Counted from the first letter of the stretch, positions 23,855 to 37,103 are shown. The stretch is 64,000 nt of DNA from Gossypium raimondii (GCF_025698545.1 NC_068577.1:33745250-33809249); one strand, 5' to 3'. Translations and numbers: made by a program. The notes: generated by a model not told the origin, from the letters alone.

Positions 23855-26478
23855 TGTAACACCCCAAAAGGTATGAAAGTAGTGAAAAATCGAGATTTTG
23901 CCCTCGATAAATTGAAATAAAGGAAAAATACGCAAATAAAAGTGATAAAAAAGGGGGAGAAGTTGAGTTATATCAATTAAAAATTTGATTAAGAAGTATA
24001 TTATGATGTATTGGTTCAAGTAAGGACTAAATTGCAAATGTGAGAAAATTTTTGTGGCCAAGAGTAAATATTCAAATTTGAGGGGCTAAAGTGTAAATAT
24101 AAAAACTTGAAGTGCCAATAGTGTAAATAATTTAAGGGTGGAAGGATCTAAAAACTAAGAAAAATGGATGAATTTGGACTAAATTGAATAAGTGAAAAAG
24201 TATGAGGGGTTAAATTGCAATTTTATCAAGATGCGTGATGATTCAATGTAGAAATTTTGAAGGATCATAAGATGCAAAATGATCATTTAGCAAGAAAGAT
24301 AATTTTGAAGAATAATGATGATGGCGATATTTTAGATTAATTAAATAGATAAATATTAGTTTAGTAATATTTTGTTTTGATATTTATTTATATTTTATTA
24401 ATTTTTACTTAGTATATGAGGAAGGAAAGATGAAGAGTCTTCATCCTTCCATCTTTCCAACGTGAGTAAGGAGGAGAGAAAAGAAAAACTTTTTTTTGTT
24501 TTGCAACTTAGTCCTTCTACAAAAGTTCACCATTTTCATCAAGAAATCAAAAGAATTTTCATAGCCACCAAGAGACAAAAATGATAAGGAGACTATGGGG
24601 AGCTAAAATACCAAGTTAGATTCAAGAAAATAGAAGTTGGAGGAGAGAGAAACTCAAGTTAAAGTTTGGTTTCAAGAGAATAAGGTATGGTATGTATGTT
24701 ATGGTTTTATGTTATTTTCAAGTTTAGTAGTGAGAAAAGTATAAATATGGTGTTAAAGTAAAGATTTCTCGTGAGGAAATATTGTGTTTTTGACATGTTG
24801 ATGAAGAAAGAAATTGAGAAAGTGAATCAAGTGGTAGGAAAACAGAAAAAAAAAAAGAAAGATTTTGATAGAAAAGAGGTAAGCACCCATGGACTTTCTT
24901 AATATTTAAGGATTATAATGTGAATTTAGTGAAATGTGTAGTAAGTTAATGAAACAAGGTGTGAAATAATTTAACATATGAAATAGGAAATTATAATAAA
25001 AATATAATAGATGTGTTATGTAATAGTGAAAAATATACAAAGTATTGAATAAGTGAAATTATGGAAAAATATGAAAATTTATGGAATTATGAACTAAATT
25101 GAAAGACTTGAGAATAATATGTGGTGGAAATAATATAAGTGAAATACATAGAAAATTGATGGGAAAAATAAGATAGTGGAATTAATTATGTGAATTGAGT
25201 TAGATGAAAAGAAAATTTATTTAATAGTGAATAATGAACTTTTATGACAAAAAAAAAGAAGTGATTAAATTGGAAAGTTATAAAAGTTTACAAGAAAACA
25301 TTGATGAGTAAAGAATATATTAAAAAATACAATAATATATGAATATTGTAGTTAAAACTATAATTATTTTCTAAGTTGTGGAAATTAGGGCTATATCACG
25401 AATTTGAGAAAATTTATGTTAGAAATAGTAATAGTTAATATGTGAAAATAGATGTGGTGAATTATGGAGATATTAATAAGTATTGAGATACACTATGTGT
25501 TATTGAAAGGAAAGATATTGTTACATGAAATGTTGTAATGAGGACTAAATTTTAAAGTATGTAAAAGTGTTATATGAAATTTATAATAATAATTATTAGT
25601 GAGTTATGGAAGATTGTTAAATATGAAAACAAGTTACATGTGTTATTGAGAGTGGAAGACATAATTATACTAAATATTGCTACAAGGATTAATTTGTGAA
25701 AAGTGTAAAAGTGATATGAGTGCATTATATGATTTGCCCAAGTAGACAAGATAAGAACTATTGGGATATAGATGACATGTCATTAAGGAAATTTTAGCGC
25801 GCTTATTGTCTCGTGCTTTAGTGCTTACTGTTTCGCACTTCGGTGCCTACTGTTCTATTTGTATCAATTCCGAATATCCTAAGAATTTTTTTTGTCTACT
25901 AGGTCTCTGCTAAAAAGGTAAACAATTTTCGTTACAAGGTAGAAATTTATCTTTGATTAATTATCGAAATAATGAATCGATAAAGTGAAGATATAATCAA
26001 ATTGAAGGTATTTGAGGAGTGTAAGAAAGACAGACTAGTAAGTTAAATATGTAAAAATAAATTGTGAAATAAATGATAAAGAGTAGTGATGAAATTATGA
26101 AAATTTATACTAAATGATGAAACATGATACATGTATTAAAAGAGTAGTAATTTCTATGAGTTGAATTGAGGACTTAAAGGATTAAATTATGAAATATGGA
26201 AAAAGTCACAAGTGAATATGATATTAAAATATTGAGATGTAATATGATAAATAAACAAAGACATGAAATGTTAGAAATTGAGATGTAATTTATTTTTTCA
26301 ATTTTATTTTGCGATTTTTCTTTCAATGTTTTAATTTTTAGTTTTAAACCCTTTGTTGTTTTTATTTAAAAATAAAATTTTATAGATTCCACCTTACTCA
26401 TGGCTAACTCTAAGTTTATTTCGAGTAAAAGTTATTTCTTACATTTAACTTTTTCAAAGTGTTTTAACTGAAAATAAT
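23855..26478 (+). repeat. Partial LTR-like segment, purine-rich
   Basis: It begins TGTAACACCCC, the common start of plant Ty3/gypsy LTRs, and is strongly A/G-rich on this strand for over 2 kb. At about 25795-25860 it has a run of GTGCTTTAGTGCTTACTG and CACTTCGGTGCCTACTG motifs that I associate with the middle of such LTRs. No matching TGTTACA end, duplication or partner LTR was found before MULE B at 26488. It may be a truncated solo LTR. Confidence 0.4.
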
Positions 26479-26964
26479 AAAAATGATGGGAAAAATATCA
26501 AAAAAAGCCACTTTTTTTTTTAAATTTACCGAAATGGGCCCGATATTTTATTATTTACCGGAATGGGCCCTTTTCCCCTAAATCGCATCCATGTCAGCGC
26601 GAAGTCAAGGGACGTGTCAGCAAGTCGCGGCCACGTCAGCGCGCTTTGATGACGTGGTAACAAAGTGCGTCCACGAAAGCGCAATTTGTGTCCACGTCAG
26701 CAAAGCGCGTTGATGTGGCCGCGCTTTGTTGCCACGTAGTGCGCCTCTGGGGACGCGATTTCCCCGTTTTTCCCACATTAGGTTTTTGGATATTAGGGTT
26801 TAAGGTTTTTAGGATTTTTAAGGTTTTGGAGAAAAAAGTAAATAAATAAGGGATTAGAGTTTAGGGTTTCCTAATTAAAATAATTATAATTTATTCAAAA
26901 TTGAATTACGTTTCGTGTTTATGGGTTTTTAAGATAAAATCAAAGCAGGATGCTTTATCAGAAG

Positions 26965-29155
26965 TGTAATAAAAGAATTTTACCCGGCCCATTTAAAACA
27001 GACCTAACTAGGGCCCAATATCCCATTTTAGCCTAACCCAATTAACCTAAGCATTAAACAGACCTAGGAGGTTGATGGTTTCGGCGCCGCAACCACCCAC
27101 GCTTAGCAAACCGTTCATCGAGCCACGTCATTGCTCGCACGTTCGGCAGTCTCCATAAGGCTCGTTCCCACGTTCTCCTCCACCTGCAATAAGCCACGAA
27201 CGGCACAAATAAGACAGAGAAAAACGAAAATAGGAGGGATTTTTGTTGTATAAAAGGCGAATCAACTTATGTTAAGGGGGTTAGCAAATTTTGTACTAAA
27301 AAAACCGAGAAAGAAAATACCAGAGAAAAAAAACATTTTGAAGGTGACGGATTTGGTTTCTTTTCCTTGCATCTTTTTTACTGTTTTTACTTTATTTTGT
27401 CTCTCTTTTGTTTCTTCAAAACGACAAAAAAAAAAACGAAAAGGGGAGTAAAAGGGACTTACCGTCGCGAGTGGCGTTGGGGGATCTCTTCATTCCGTCG
27501 TCAGAATGAGAGAGATGCAGAGTGGCAGTGAAGGAGGAGGGTTGCGGCGCACTTGAGGAATGGCAGAGGATAGTGTTTTAGGGTTCCAAATTTGGGCATA
27601 TATAGGTCGCTAAACGACGTCGTTTGGGGCCTGTTTCAGTGGCCCCAAAACGGCGCCGTATTGATCATGCCCGTGTGCAACCCGATCCGACTCGAGGAGG
27701 ATCAGCGTTTTTTTAAAAATGGACTATTTTCGAAATTAGTCCTCATGATTTATGGTGTTTTCAAAATTAATTAATTTATTTCTTCTAAATTTCACCACAT
27801 GTTTTATAATTGTTTCAAATTGGTCCTATGTTGCGCAACATTGTAGGAGGTTTGGGTAATTTTCTCGTTCAGTCCTCCCCCCGTTGCGCGTGTCTTAATT
27901 TGCTCCCTTTCACGTTATTTTGAAATTAGCTTTTTAAATTCTGTTTTTTTTAATTTAATCCTTAATTTATTATTTTTAGTTTTTATTATATTGTTAATAT
28001 TGTTTATTTACGTTATTATTACTGTATGGTTATTAGTTCATTATTATATGTTATATTATTATATTTATTTATATAGGAGCATATACATATTAATACATAT
28101 ATATATATATTTGTTTGTCTTTTAAATTTTTTTAAATATATATACTATATACATATCCTATATTTTATTATAACTTTATCTTTCTTAGCTTTATGCACAT
28201 ATGTATGCGTATACCTTTGTATGTTATAGTATTTTATATTTTCTATATCTTACAATCCAAACGTATTATTTTCTTATAATATGTATACCTATATACCCAC
28301 ATTATTCGACTTTTTTTTAAATATATATCCTTCAAATTTTCTTTTGTATATACATATATGTCCATTTTTTTATAATTACCAATATATTATGCTTATATTT
28401 TCTTTATTATATAAAATAACTTTTTTTTATTATGTTATTTTTGTTATTTTGTTTACATGTATATATGCATCAATATTTCATCATACTTTTTAAATAAGTA
28501 TTTTGATTTTATCAAAACATTAAAATTATTTTTATGATTCAAAGGTTTTCAAAATAAAAAACGATATTCAAAGTTAGGGATTCTCGAGGAAAATTGAACT
28601 CTAACGTATTGGGTTCCGATTTTCTTTATTGATTCCAAATAACCGAGAATATTCGTTATTTAAAATATATAAACAAAAATCATTTTCGGGAATTCAATAT
28701 GTTATATCATAACGCATTGGGCATGACATATTGCTTTCTCGAAATGAAGATCTTCTTTAAAAAATTAATTAAAAGGTGATATTCAAAATTTAGGGATTTT
28801 GAGAAATTGTACCCTAACGTATTGGGTCTCAATTTCTTCCCATGACTTGAATAATTGATTATCCTTTTCAGATTTCAACATTTGAGTTTAACAAAATCTT
28901 TTTAATTTTCGACACCAAGACATTAAATAATTAATTTGGTACCGAATTTTGGGCGTTACGAGGGTGCTAACCCTTCCTCGTGCGTAACTGACTCCCAAAC
29001 TTGTTTTCTCAAATTTCGTAGAACAAATTTGTTTTTAAGGTGTGCCAGTCACACCTAAATCATGGATCGGTGGCGATTCTATTTTTCTTTGTTATTATTA
29101 TTATTTTTAAAGTCGACAAACTAATTTTTGTTTTTTCAAAAAAATGGTTTCGACA
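26965..29155 (+). mobile_element. Solo LTR (2191 bp) nested in MULE B
   Basis: Bounded by TG...CA and flanked by the perfect 5-bp duplication AGAAG (26960-26964 and 29156-29160). No internal region or second LTR is present, so the element was lost by recombination between its LTRs. It carries a good promoter core GTATAAAAGGCG (about 27247) and a 14-bp ACGT-core palindrome AAACGACGTCGTTT (about 27612). The flanks, joined, give one subterminal repeat unit of the MULE, which confirms nesting. Probably Ty3/gypsy by size and style. Confidence 0.88.
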
Positions 29156-29164
29156 AGAAGGATT

Positions 29165-29530
29165 TCTGAAGTCGCGCCCACGTGTACGCGCTTTTGCTAC
29201 AGTAGGTCCTGGAAAAATAATTTCGAGTTGACGTTTCTAAGAAAATAGTATAAAAAACGCTTCAAGCAGGATGCTTTATGAGAAGAATTTGTGAAATCGC
29301 GCCCTCGTGGACGCGCTTTTACTACAGTAGGTCCTAGAAGAAATAGTTTCGAGCTGACGTTTCTGAGCAAATAGTTTTAAAAACACTTCAAGCAGGATGC
29401 TATTTGAGAAGAATTTGTGAAATCGCGCCCTCGTGGACGCGCTTTTACTACAGTAGGTCCTGGAAGAAATAATTTCGAGTTGACGTTTTTGAGCAAATAG
29501 TTAAAAAAAACGCTTCAAGCAGGATGCAAA
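29165..29530 (+). repeat. Tandem subterminal repeats of MULE B, about 124-bp unit
   Basis: Three successive copies, at about 29172, 29297 and 29421. Each has TCGCGCC, an ACGCGCTTTT.CTACAGTAGG block, a GAGCAAATAGT block and an AGCAGGATGCT block. An additional partial unit lies left of the solo LTR (about 26940-26960). Confidence 0.8.
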
Positions 29531-29536
29531 TAGTTT

Positions 29537-30090
29537 ATGGTTTTTAAGTTAAGGGTTTAGGGTTTTTAAAGTTAAGAGTTAGGGTTTTTAAGTTAAGGAT
29601 TTTGTGTTTTTAAGTTAAGGGTTTAGGATTTTTAAAGTTAAGGGTTAGGGTTTTTAAGTTAAGGGTTAGTGTTTTTATTTAAGGGTTAGGGTTTAGGCTT
29701 TACGGTTAGGGTTTTTAAATTAAGGGTTTAGGGTTTTTAAGTTAAGAGTTAGGGTTTTAAGTTAAGAGTTTAGGGTTTTAAAGTTAAGGGTTAGGGTTTT
29801 AAAGTTAAGTGTTAGTGTTTTTTATTTAAGGGTTAGGGTTTAGGGTTTAAGGTTATGGTTTTTAGGTTTAGGGTTAAGGGTTTTTAAGTTAAGGGTTTAG
29901 GGTTTTAAATTTAAGGGTTAGTGTTTTTAAGTTAAGGGTTAGAGTTAGGATTTTAAGTTAAGAGTTTAGGGTTTTAAGTTAAGGGTTTAGGACTTTAGGT
30001 TAAGGGTTTGTGGTTTTTAATTTAAGGGTTAGGGTTTTTAAGTTAAGGGTTATGGTTAGGGTTATTAAGTTAAGGGTTTAGGGTTTGTCA
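29537..30090 (+). repeat. Telomere-like tandem array in MULE B
   Basis: Degenerate repeats of the type TTTTTAAGTTAAGGGTTAGGG, with unit length varying between about 20 and 35 bp and both TTAGGG and TTTAGGG forms. It lies in the position that the transposase gene occupies in copy A. Confidence 0.85.
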
Positions 30091-30245
30091 ATTAAATTAT
30101 ACATTTAATTATAATTTATAAATTTATAAATTTTTAATAAATTAGTTTAGGGTTTTAAAGTAATAACTCAAGAAAATTTCTATTTTATTATATAAAATAA
30201 TATAAAAATATTTAAAATATTTGTACAAATAAATTAAAATACAAA

Positions 30246-32406
30246 TCAATCTCCGTGCCCCCCAGATTCAGTGCCATATGGCGGCCGTCGACGGTTACGC
30301 GCTGGATTCCTCCTTTGTCCAGCTTCCGGCGGAGGTTGTGGTTCTTCCGGCGGGGATTCTAGTTCTTCTGGTAGGGCATCTGGTTGTCGGAGTTGGGACG
30401 ATGAGCCACCTTGATAGAATAGTGAATGTGAAGGTGTTTGCATCACCAACGACGACGGTGTTTTAAACCCAAACGGTGGTGGGGATTGGTAAAAAGAAGA
30501 GCTCCCCGATGGCCCCTCTTGCGATCCCTCGTGCGCCGCTAGCCTATACATCGACGGTCCACTCAGCGTAACAAGAAATGGAGCTGAACCCTCCAACCTG
30601 CCATAGGACTCGAAAAAGGAAACAGATAAGGGTTAGGATACATAAAAGGGCTAGGAAACGCACCTGGCATCATCTGAAAAGGCTGTGCCGTGGGTATCAT
30701 CAGTTGAACTGCTGGGTCGGGTGACTGTGTCAGTGCTCTCGTTGGGCCTGGTGATTGAATGGCCGCTGATGATAGGTCGGGTGAATGTCTAGGCCTCGTT
30801 GAGGGGCCAGCGTCGTCGTCCTGTCGTCTTGGATTTAAAGGCCCGCATCTTTCCCTTTGGACATGTAATTGCCGCTATCTCTCCTCTGCCGACAGTAAAT
30901 ACGGCTTGCCATGGATCCTAAACCATGGCATGTATTCCGGCACGCATGCTAACTCCTGAACGATGATCGGTTCCATAGTAGGTATATACTCATACCGATC
31001 TTCCCACATTTCGATGTAGTTGGACCAGAATCTCGGCCAATCCGTATGCAGTTGCCGTAGGTCGATTTTGTGGTGATCATCAAACACCTCAGGTGCCACG
31101 GGAATCAGTTGTCTACATTCAAATTGCCGTAACACTCTGTCTGACTGGTGCATCTCCATGGTCGCATAGCTGATCAACGCAACTTTCGCGTGCCAAGCGT
31201 TTGGATTTTGTAAGAACTCATCCGGAATTACTACCTGAATTGCCAGATCCTCGTATGGTGTCCATTGAAACTATATGAACATGATAGAAATATTAGTTAT
31301 ATACATAATACTAAATACTAAATACTAAATACTAAATACCAATCGATTAGCGAATGATGGAAATATCAATTTTATTTAATACTTACATGTGCTTCCAACT
31401 GTTGGTCTAATAGAAGCCGTATATCTTCAAGAGAGGTAGGTAATCGAGCATGACTTGCCGGATGGTTCAACCTAATTAAATAAATTTTTAGCATACTTTT
31501 ATTTTTAAAAATCTACATAATAATTGTAAAATCTAATATAAAATTTACCTCGTTATGAGTGAGAATGTATATGGGTGGTCCACTCAAGGACGTAGAAATG
31601 GAAAGCGAAATCGTGCCCATGACTGCAGTAGTGACAAGCAACCTCCGATTTTTACTTTAGTCGGTCGCGTCGCCCCGCACATCTCCCGATATAATGTTGC
31701 CAAGAAGGCAGACCCCCAACTCAATTCACCAGCTGCTCTAAAATCAACGAGTTTCAGCAGCCATCTTAGATGTACGCGGCTTCGTGACAAGTCCGATATC
31801 AGATAACCTCCAATTATCTGAAGAATGTATGCCTGAGCATATCGGATTCTTTCTACTTCGGTTGAATCATCATCCGAATCCGAGAATGTGTCTCGTAACC
31901 AGCCCATCTCGATCTTACCTCCGTCCATTTTCTCCGGAATAGCGCCCAAAAGCTCGTAGCACACCGCTCCCCAATCGCGAGATTGGGCAGACCCGGTGAC
32001 TGGGTACCTGTCCACCGACAATCCCAATTGCAAACTGACATCTTCCAACGTGATAGTGCACTCCCCACATGGAAGATGGAATGCGTGCGTCTTGGGTCTC
32101 TACCTCTCGATCAACGCACTGATAAGTTTCGGGTCCACCTTGCATCCCTACTACCGTGCCACGTGCAAAAACCCACTTCCATGGTATTTCTCTACCAACG
32201 GTGATGGAGGAGCATGCATATTCTGGATATTGCATTCCAATATCCGATTTACAGACTTTTATAACAAATAATAAATTAATAATTATCTAAAAATGCATAA
32301 ATAAAAAAATCTTAAATAATATTTAAAAATTAAATTTAACACTTACCATTTTCATTTGTTTGACGGATATGTGTTGCTTATCAAGACGAGTCAATTCTCC
32401 GGCCAT
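30246..32406 (-). pseudogene. PMD gene of MULE B, broken
   Basis: Exon 1 (32406-32347) codes for MAGELTRL and more. Exon 2 resumes at the AAAAG acceptor and has the PMD core, with a shifted stretch around 32150-32200 (in-frame stops before GCKVDPKL). Good conservation returns for LEDVSLQLGLSVDRYPVTGS, GGYLISDLSRSRVHLRWLLKL and SWGSAFLATLYREMCGATRP (32048-31584). Here the Arg codon that is a stop in A and C is still CGA. The downstream part covers DWPRFWSNYIEMWEDRYEYIP and MPWFRIHGKPYLL, and the tail ends NPARNRRRPPYGTESGGHGD. More than one frameshift prevents translation. It lies on the opposite strand to the copy in A because the element is inverted. Confidence 0.82.
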
Positions 32407-32579
32407 TGCTGAAATCGTACAAATTTTTACAATTTAAAAAAAATAATTTTTTTTAAAATTATTTAAAAATAGGGATTTAAGAGAAATTTAAGAGGAAATT
32501 AAGAGCAAATTAAGAGGAAATTTAGAGGAAATTGAAAGGAAATTTGAGAGAGGATTAATTTGTGAAAAAAAATAAGGGG

Positions 32580-32640
32580 TGGTATTTATAGATTTTTTTT
32601 TACTTTTGGGGGGGCAACGGTCAAAAAAATGACCGTTAAT
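32580..32640 (-). promoter_or_regulatory. PMD promoter in MULE B
   Basis: The palindrome CGGTCAAAAAAATGACCG (32618-32635, one centre change from A and C) and the TATA element CTATAAATACC (about 32582-32592, reverse strand). Order and spacing match copy A. Confidence 0.6.
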
Positions 32641-32939
32641 CGTTTCACGCTGTGAGCAAATCGCGTCCCCAAGGCGCACGTACGGCAACAAATCGCACCA
32701 CGTCGGTAGCGCTTTCTTCGACATGGACTCAAATTGTGCTTACGTGGACGCGATTTGCTGCCACGTCAGCAAAGCGCACTGACGTGGGCGTGATTTGCTA
32801 ACACGTTCCCTGACTTTACGCTGACGTGGACGCGCTTTAGGGGAAAAGGGCCCATTCCGGTAAATAATAAAATACCGGGCCTATTTCGATAAATTTAAAA
32901 AAAAAATAGGCTTTTAATGGTAAATTGCCCAAAAATGAT

Positions 32940-33728
32940 CTTTTCCTTTTATTTTTCAATCCAAAAATATATTATTTAATAATTTCTGAAAAATAAAACA
33001 TTGACTTAGTTGTTAAAACGAAATACCCTTTTATTTCTCAAAAATCTAAAGATTTACATAATATCTCGAAGTTTAAGTTGTAGCTCAAAACTCAAAGTGC
33101 CCTTTTATTTCTCAAATTATCTCAAAGTTTATTTGGTTATATTATAATTTACCATAATCACACTATCAATATTTTATATTAACATAAATTTATTTCTAAA
33201 TAATTGTTATTATATAAGATGTTGTTTGATACATTAAAATTCTAAATTCTAAATTTTTACTATTAATTTTTATAAATATAGAATTTGTATAAGAAAATTG
33301 TTTGTTAAATTAGTAAAATATTGGTAATGAATATAATTATGTTATTTGATATTTTAAAAATATATATTTATATTTTAACTTTAATCTCATTAATATGATT
33401 TTATATTATTTTAAATAAAAATTAAATATTTTATAATCAAAGTATAGAAAAAAATTAGATATAATTACGTAATAATTTGAGAGATTAGAAGTTGGCCACC
33501 ACAACAGATACCACTTGGCCATCAAAGAAAGACATCCCTAACAGATTCATTTAGAAGAAAATAAAAAATACAGTTGCTATTTTATTCCTGGTATACTTAT
33601 ATGTATATATATATATTGATAACCACAAAAAAAGATGTAAAATTATAATAGTAAACCCCCAACTTTAAGCCCCTTGAATGAAATGAAAATCTAGAATTAC
33701 ACCTGTCCAGCAATGACTATCACTCCCA
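32940..33728. other. AT-rich spacer between MULE B and TCTP
   Basis: 3' flank and 3' UTR of TCTP plus AT-rich spacer with a short (TATA)n run near 33605. No gene seen. Confidence 0.5.
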
Positions 33729-35284
33729 TTAACACTTGACTTCCTTCAAGCCATAGGGGAAGTAGAGGAAAGTGGGGTTGGTGGCGCCGTCTTTGTAATA
33801 CGCAAACACTAAGCTACCATCATCATGCATGCTTTCACCCACAAAACTGCAAAATCAAAAATTAAAACTCAATAATAATTCCAGGGCTCAGAGTTGGAGT
33901 AGCAGTACGTACAATTGAAGATCTTTAAGCTTGGCAAGCAAAAACTTGGTTGCCCCCTCTATGTTCTTCTTGAATGTCTCTTGCTTTGCTGCCTCCAATT
34001 TTGGTGCCAAGTTCTTGATGTACCTCTTCATGTACGTAACAAACTGCTTCTTGTCAAATGCAGGTTGCTCCTACCATTTCAAACAAACCCTTGTTATTAT
34101 GTGATATAAATTGAGATGAACGGGGGTTGGTTTAATACCTGAAGTCGGAAAGTGTCAACAATGTCGACCACCTTTATGGCTTGGTCGTCGACACCTTCGT
34201 CTTCGTCGCCACCTTCTGCTGAAGGGTTTGCACCAATATCTACAGTCACAGCTCCTTGGACAACCCACTGCATGTATCAACCAAATTATCTTTTCTTGGG
34301 TTTAAACGCAACTCCAAGAATGGCAACAAGGTGGAGCGGTTTCGTTTGCTTACAAACTCTTGATTTTCTCAATCCTGCCCCCATATTATTTTTACAAAAC
34401 TACTGCATTCTTATAACATTAAAAAATTATAATCAAAATATTTAAAAAATCTAAAATATGTTATATTTGAAAAAATAAAAATAATCATAAATTTAAAAGA
34501 AGAGAACTTATCCTGAAAAAACCAACCCTACTCAAGTCATTACCATACATATTCTTGCAACCCTAAGATAGGGTCTGAAAACTTAGATTTCAAATTAGTT
34601 AATAACACTCGTAATTATTTCTTAAATTCATACTTTTCCAAATATATACACATCACATAAATAGTAAATGAAATCCAAATTCATATTTTTAAGAGTTGCG
34701 ATTAACAGACAATTGAAAAAAATGAAGAGGGAAAAGATTCAAACCTTCCCTTCTACTTCCCATAACATTCCATTCTCGATTTCCTTATATGGGAAAGAAT
34801 CTGAGAGGAGCTCATCACCTGAATTTACCAACTTTACAATTACGAGATTAAAAAACAATTTTTTAATTCAATCCAGGGTACCCACATTTGTTAACCTTAT
34901 CAAATAGGCAGCGATTTAGCTAATTCTCTTTCAAGATATTATCTTCCAATTCAGGGCTTTTTTTAAAAAAAAACAGAAAATAATTGCCCAGAAAATCGTT
35001 AAAAAAATAGATAACCGATAATCAAATAAAAAATCAAAACAAAAAAATCTTCTAATTTTTTTCTGTTCAATTCTCTGGAAAAATAAAACCTCACAGATCA
35101 AACCATTAAAAAGAAAGTATGCTGAAGTATCATCATCCTTGTATATAAGAAAGGAGGGGTTGAAAGAAAGGCAAAATTTCAGGATATCCCAAATACGATT
35201 CAAACAGAGCCAAGAAAAAAGAGAGAGAAATTGAAGAGGAAATAAAAGATTGATACCTGTAAGAATATCCTGATAAACTAACAT
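33729..35284 (-). CDS. TCTP: Translationally controlled tumour protein homolog, 5 exons
   Basis: Exons, in transcription order: 35284-35257, 34818-34745, 34267-34139, 34070-33913, 33846-33729. They join in frame to 168 aa, the family length. The protein starts [10 protein letters not shown] and continues [19 protein letters not shown]. It has the TCTP signature IGANPSAEG, the acidic loop, the helical hairpin [23 protein letters not shown], the second signature [16 protein letters not shown], and ends [14 protein letters not shown] is a cytosolic protein tied to cell growth, mitosis and Ca2+ binding in plants; the details of its partners are not visible here. All splice sites are GT-AG, including CAATT/GTACGT before the last exon. 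Intact. Confidence 0.95.
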
Positions 35285-35364
35285 ATTTGCTAAAAAATTA
35301 TCCCCTCTGACTCTCTCTTTCTGTGTGTGTCGTTGGAGGCCGTAAAAATTTAAAAATTGAAGTG

Positions 35365-35396
35365 GAAATTTATAGCGGCAGCGAGGATTTATAGCG
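35365..35396 (-). promoter_or_regulatory. Duplicated TATA element before TCTP
   Basis: CTATAAAT occurs twice on the - strand (35375-35368 and 35394-35387), 19 bp apart, within a small local duplication and 84-110 bp upstream of the start codon. The position suits a core promoter. Which copy is used cannot be told from sequence. Confidence 0.6.
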
Positions 35397-35499
35397 GGAG
35401 CTCAAAATAAAAAAAAGGCCTCTCCCTCCCTCTCAAGGATTCTCAATTTACGGAAATACCCTATATGTTAAAACGAATCACTTCGGAATTTGAAATTAA

Positions 35500-36235
35500 T
35501 TTATTTTTAACTGCAGCAATTTCCGCCTTCAACTGGGCCCCACCATTCCTATGTTTGTGTTTCACCCTATGTTTTTTTAAAAAATTTCTACAATCATCTA
35601 CCAAAAAATATGGGCAGGGTAAGCAAACTCAATTCAATTAAAAATTTGATTTCTTTTTCCTAAATCTCATTGTTTTTGAGGTGGTCATATTTATCCTCCT
35701 CTCATCGTCAATGAAGGAATAGTGTATAGAACTTAGACATTGATAATAGAGTGGTATGTACATAGAGTTAGAACTATATGAATTTTTGTTGTAAAATAAT
35801 TGAGTGGTTTCAAAATTTCGTCATGCATGTTTAATATCATTTTGTATCTTGGGATAATCTTCCTTGGATGGATATAGTTATGTGTTTTATGAAGTTTTTG
35901 AATGATGATTTGACTTACTTTTAGTCCTAAAAGTGTTCAGAAATGTTATAAAATGTTAGAAGATAATTTTGACTTAGTTTTAGGAGTTTAAGTTATGTTT
36001 TGGGCAATTTGTCCCGGTCTCACAACATCCAACCTTCGAAGCAATGTCGCAACACCACCATTCAGTGTCGCAACATTGGAGTCAATCAAGTAATTTGCTC
36101 TTGGTGTCGTAACATCAAAAGATTAATGTCACGACACCCATTTCCCAATGTAGCGACACTGGTCTTGTTTACTCTGTTTTGACCCAAATAACCCCTGTTT
36201 GTAACCAAACTATAAAGAAAGCCTAAAAATGACTT
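35500..36235. repeat. Spacer with a palindrome-rich LTR-like fragment
   Basis: 35990-36180 carries repeated AATGTCGCAACACC / GGTGTCGTAACATC / GTCACGACACCC motifs. The same motif style recurs at 46885-47080 within a probable gypsy LTR and at 47755-47850. It is probably a truncated LTR; no ends or duplication found. Confidence 0.4.
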
Positions 36236-36239
36236 GTAT

Positions 36240-37103
36240 AAGTTTAAAAGAATCTATTTATATTACACCATAAAAAGGTCCATTTCACTCTGTCATAAGT
36301 TTTGCTCATATCCAACTTAAGCGCAAAATTCCCCCATCTTTTCAACCTTCTTCTCTTAAACGCATGCAATATTTCATACGCAAGTAATACATTATCTGAA
36401 ATTAAACTTTCTGGAACAAAAGCACTTTATGCTACATCAATATGTGCATCTAGAACTTTTTGAAAACAATTCGCTATAACTTTCAAGATAATCTTGTAAA
36501 GTACATTGCATAAGCTAATTGGATAAAAATGCTACAAATTAGAAGGCTGAGCAATCTTCGGTATAAGAACAATATGCATGGTATTTAAAGGTTCTAATGA
36601 ATTACCTCCATTAATAATTCCAAAACAATAATCACTAATGTCGCTTCCCACGATATGCCAATACTTCTGATAAAACATTGTTGGAAAACCATAAAATCTC
36701 GATGCTTTCATTGGGGCCATTTCCTTCAACGCCATCCATACTTCTTCCACATCGTATTCGATAGTGAGGGCTTAGTTCATACTTTCTAAAATATTTTGAT
36801 ACACCCCTGATAGGATACGACCTACATCTCTTATCCCTTTAAGAAGTGAACAGAGTCGAGAAGTATTCATTTGCAATATTATCCATTTCTTTTTTATCTG
36901 ACGTAATCTACCTTCCACTCATTTATAGCCATTTTATGTAATTTGTCCCTTGTCTCTAAGTAGCTAATTTATGAAAGAAAGTCGTATTATGATCTCCATT
37001 CTTAAGACAATTCACCCTAGCTCTTTGTTCCCAATATAAATTCTATTTATTAATCTTCATATTAAGGTGCAACTTTGAATCCATTAGATCGCCCAATACC
37101 CCC

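Larger units (their letters stand above)
26488..32930. mobile_element. MULE copy B: PMD gene, no transposase, split by a solo LTR
   Basis: 6443 bp, flanked by the perfect 9-bp duplication AAAAATGAT (26479-26487 and 32931-32939). The inverted repeats match those of copies A and C, with the same GGGCC blocks and CpG-rich inner part. It contains a - strand PMD pseudogene (32406-30246), about 120-bp subterminal repeats and a telomere-like array (29537-30090), but no MURA sequence. Without the nested solo LTR and its duplicated 5 bp, the element would be 4247 bp. It would depend on a transposase from another copy. Confidence 0.92.

Noticed and set aside
23840..24061. 73-codon - strand frame rich in Phe, Ile and Leu
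   Set aside because: Low-complexity shadow of the purine-rich LTR-like segment; no conserved motif.
27269..27451. 60-codon frame downstream of a good TATA box
   Set aside because: It lies in the solo LTR and is built of low-complexity Lys and Phe runs; more likely an untranslated leader.
29537..30090. A true interstitial telomere left by a chromosome fusion
   Set aside because: The array sits inside a MULE bounded by inverted repeats and a 9-bp duplication, and the unit is not pure TTTAGGG.
35285..35340. 5' terminal oligopyrimidine leader for TCTP
   Set aside because: The pyrimidine run is on the + strand; the TCTP leader is on the - strand and is purine-rich here.
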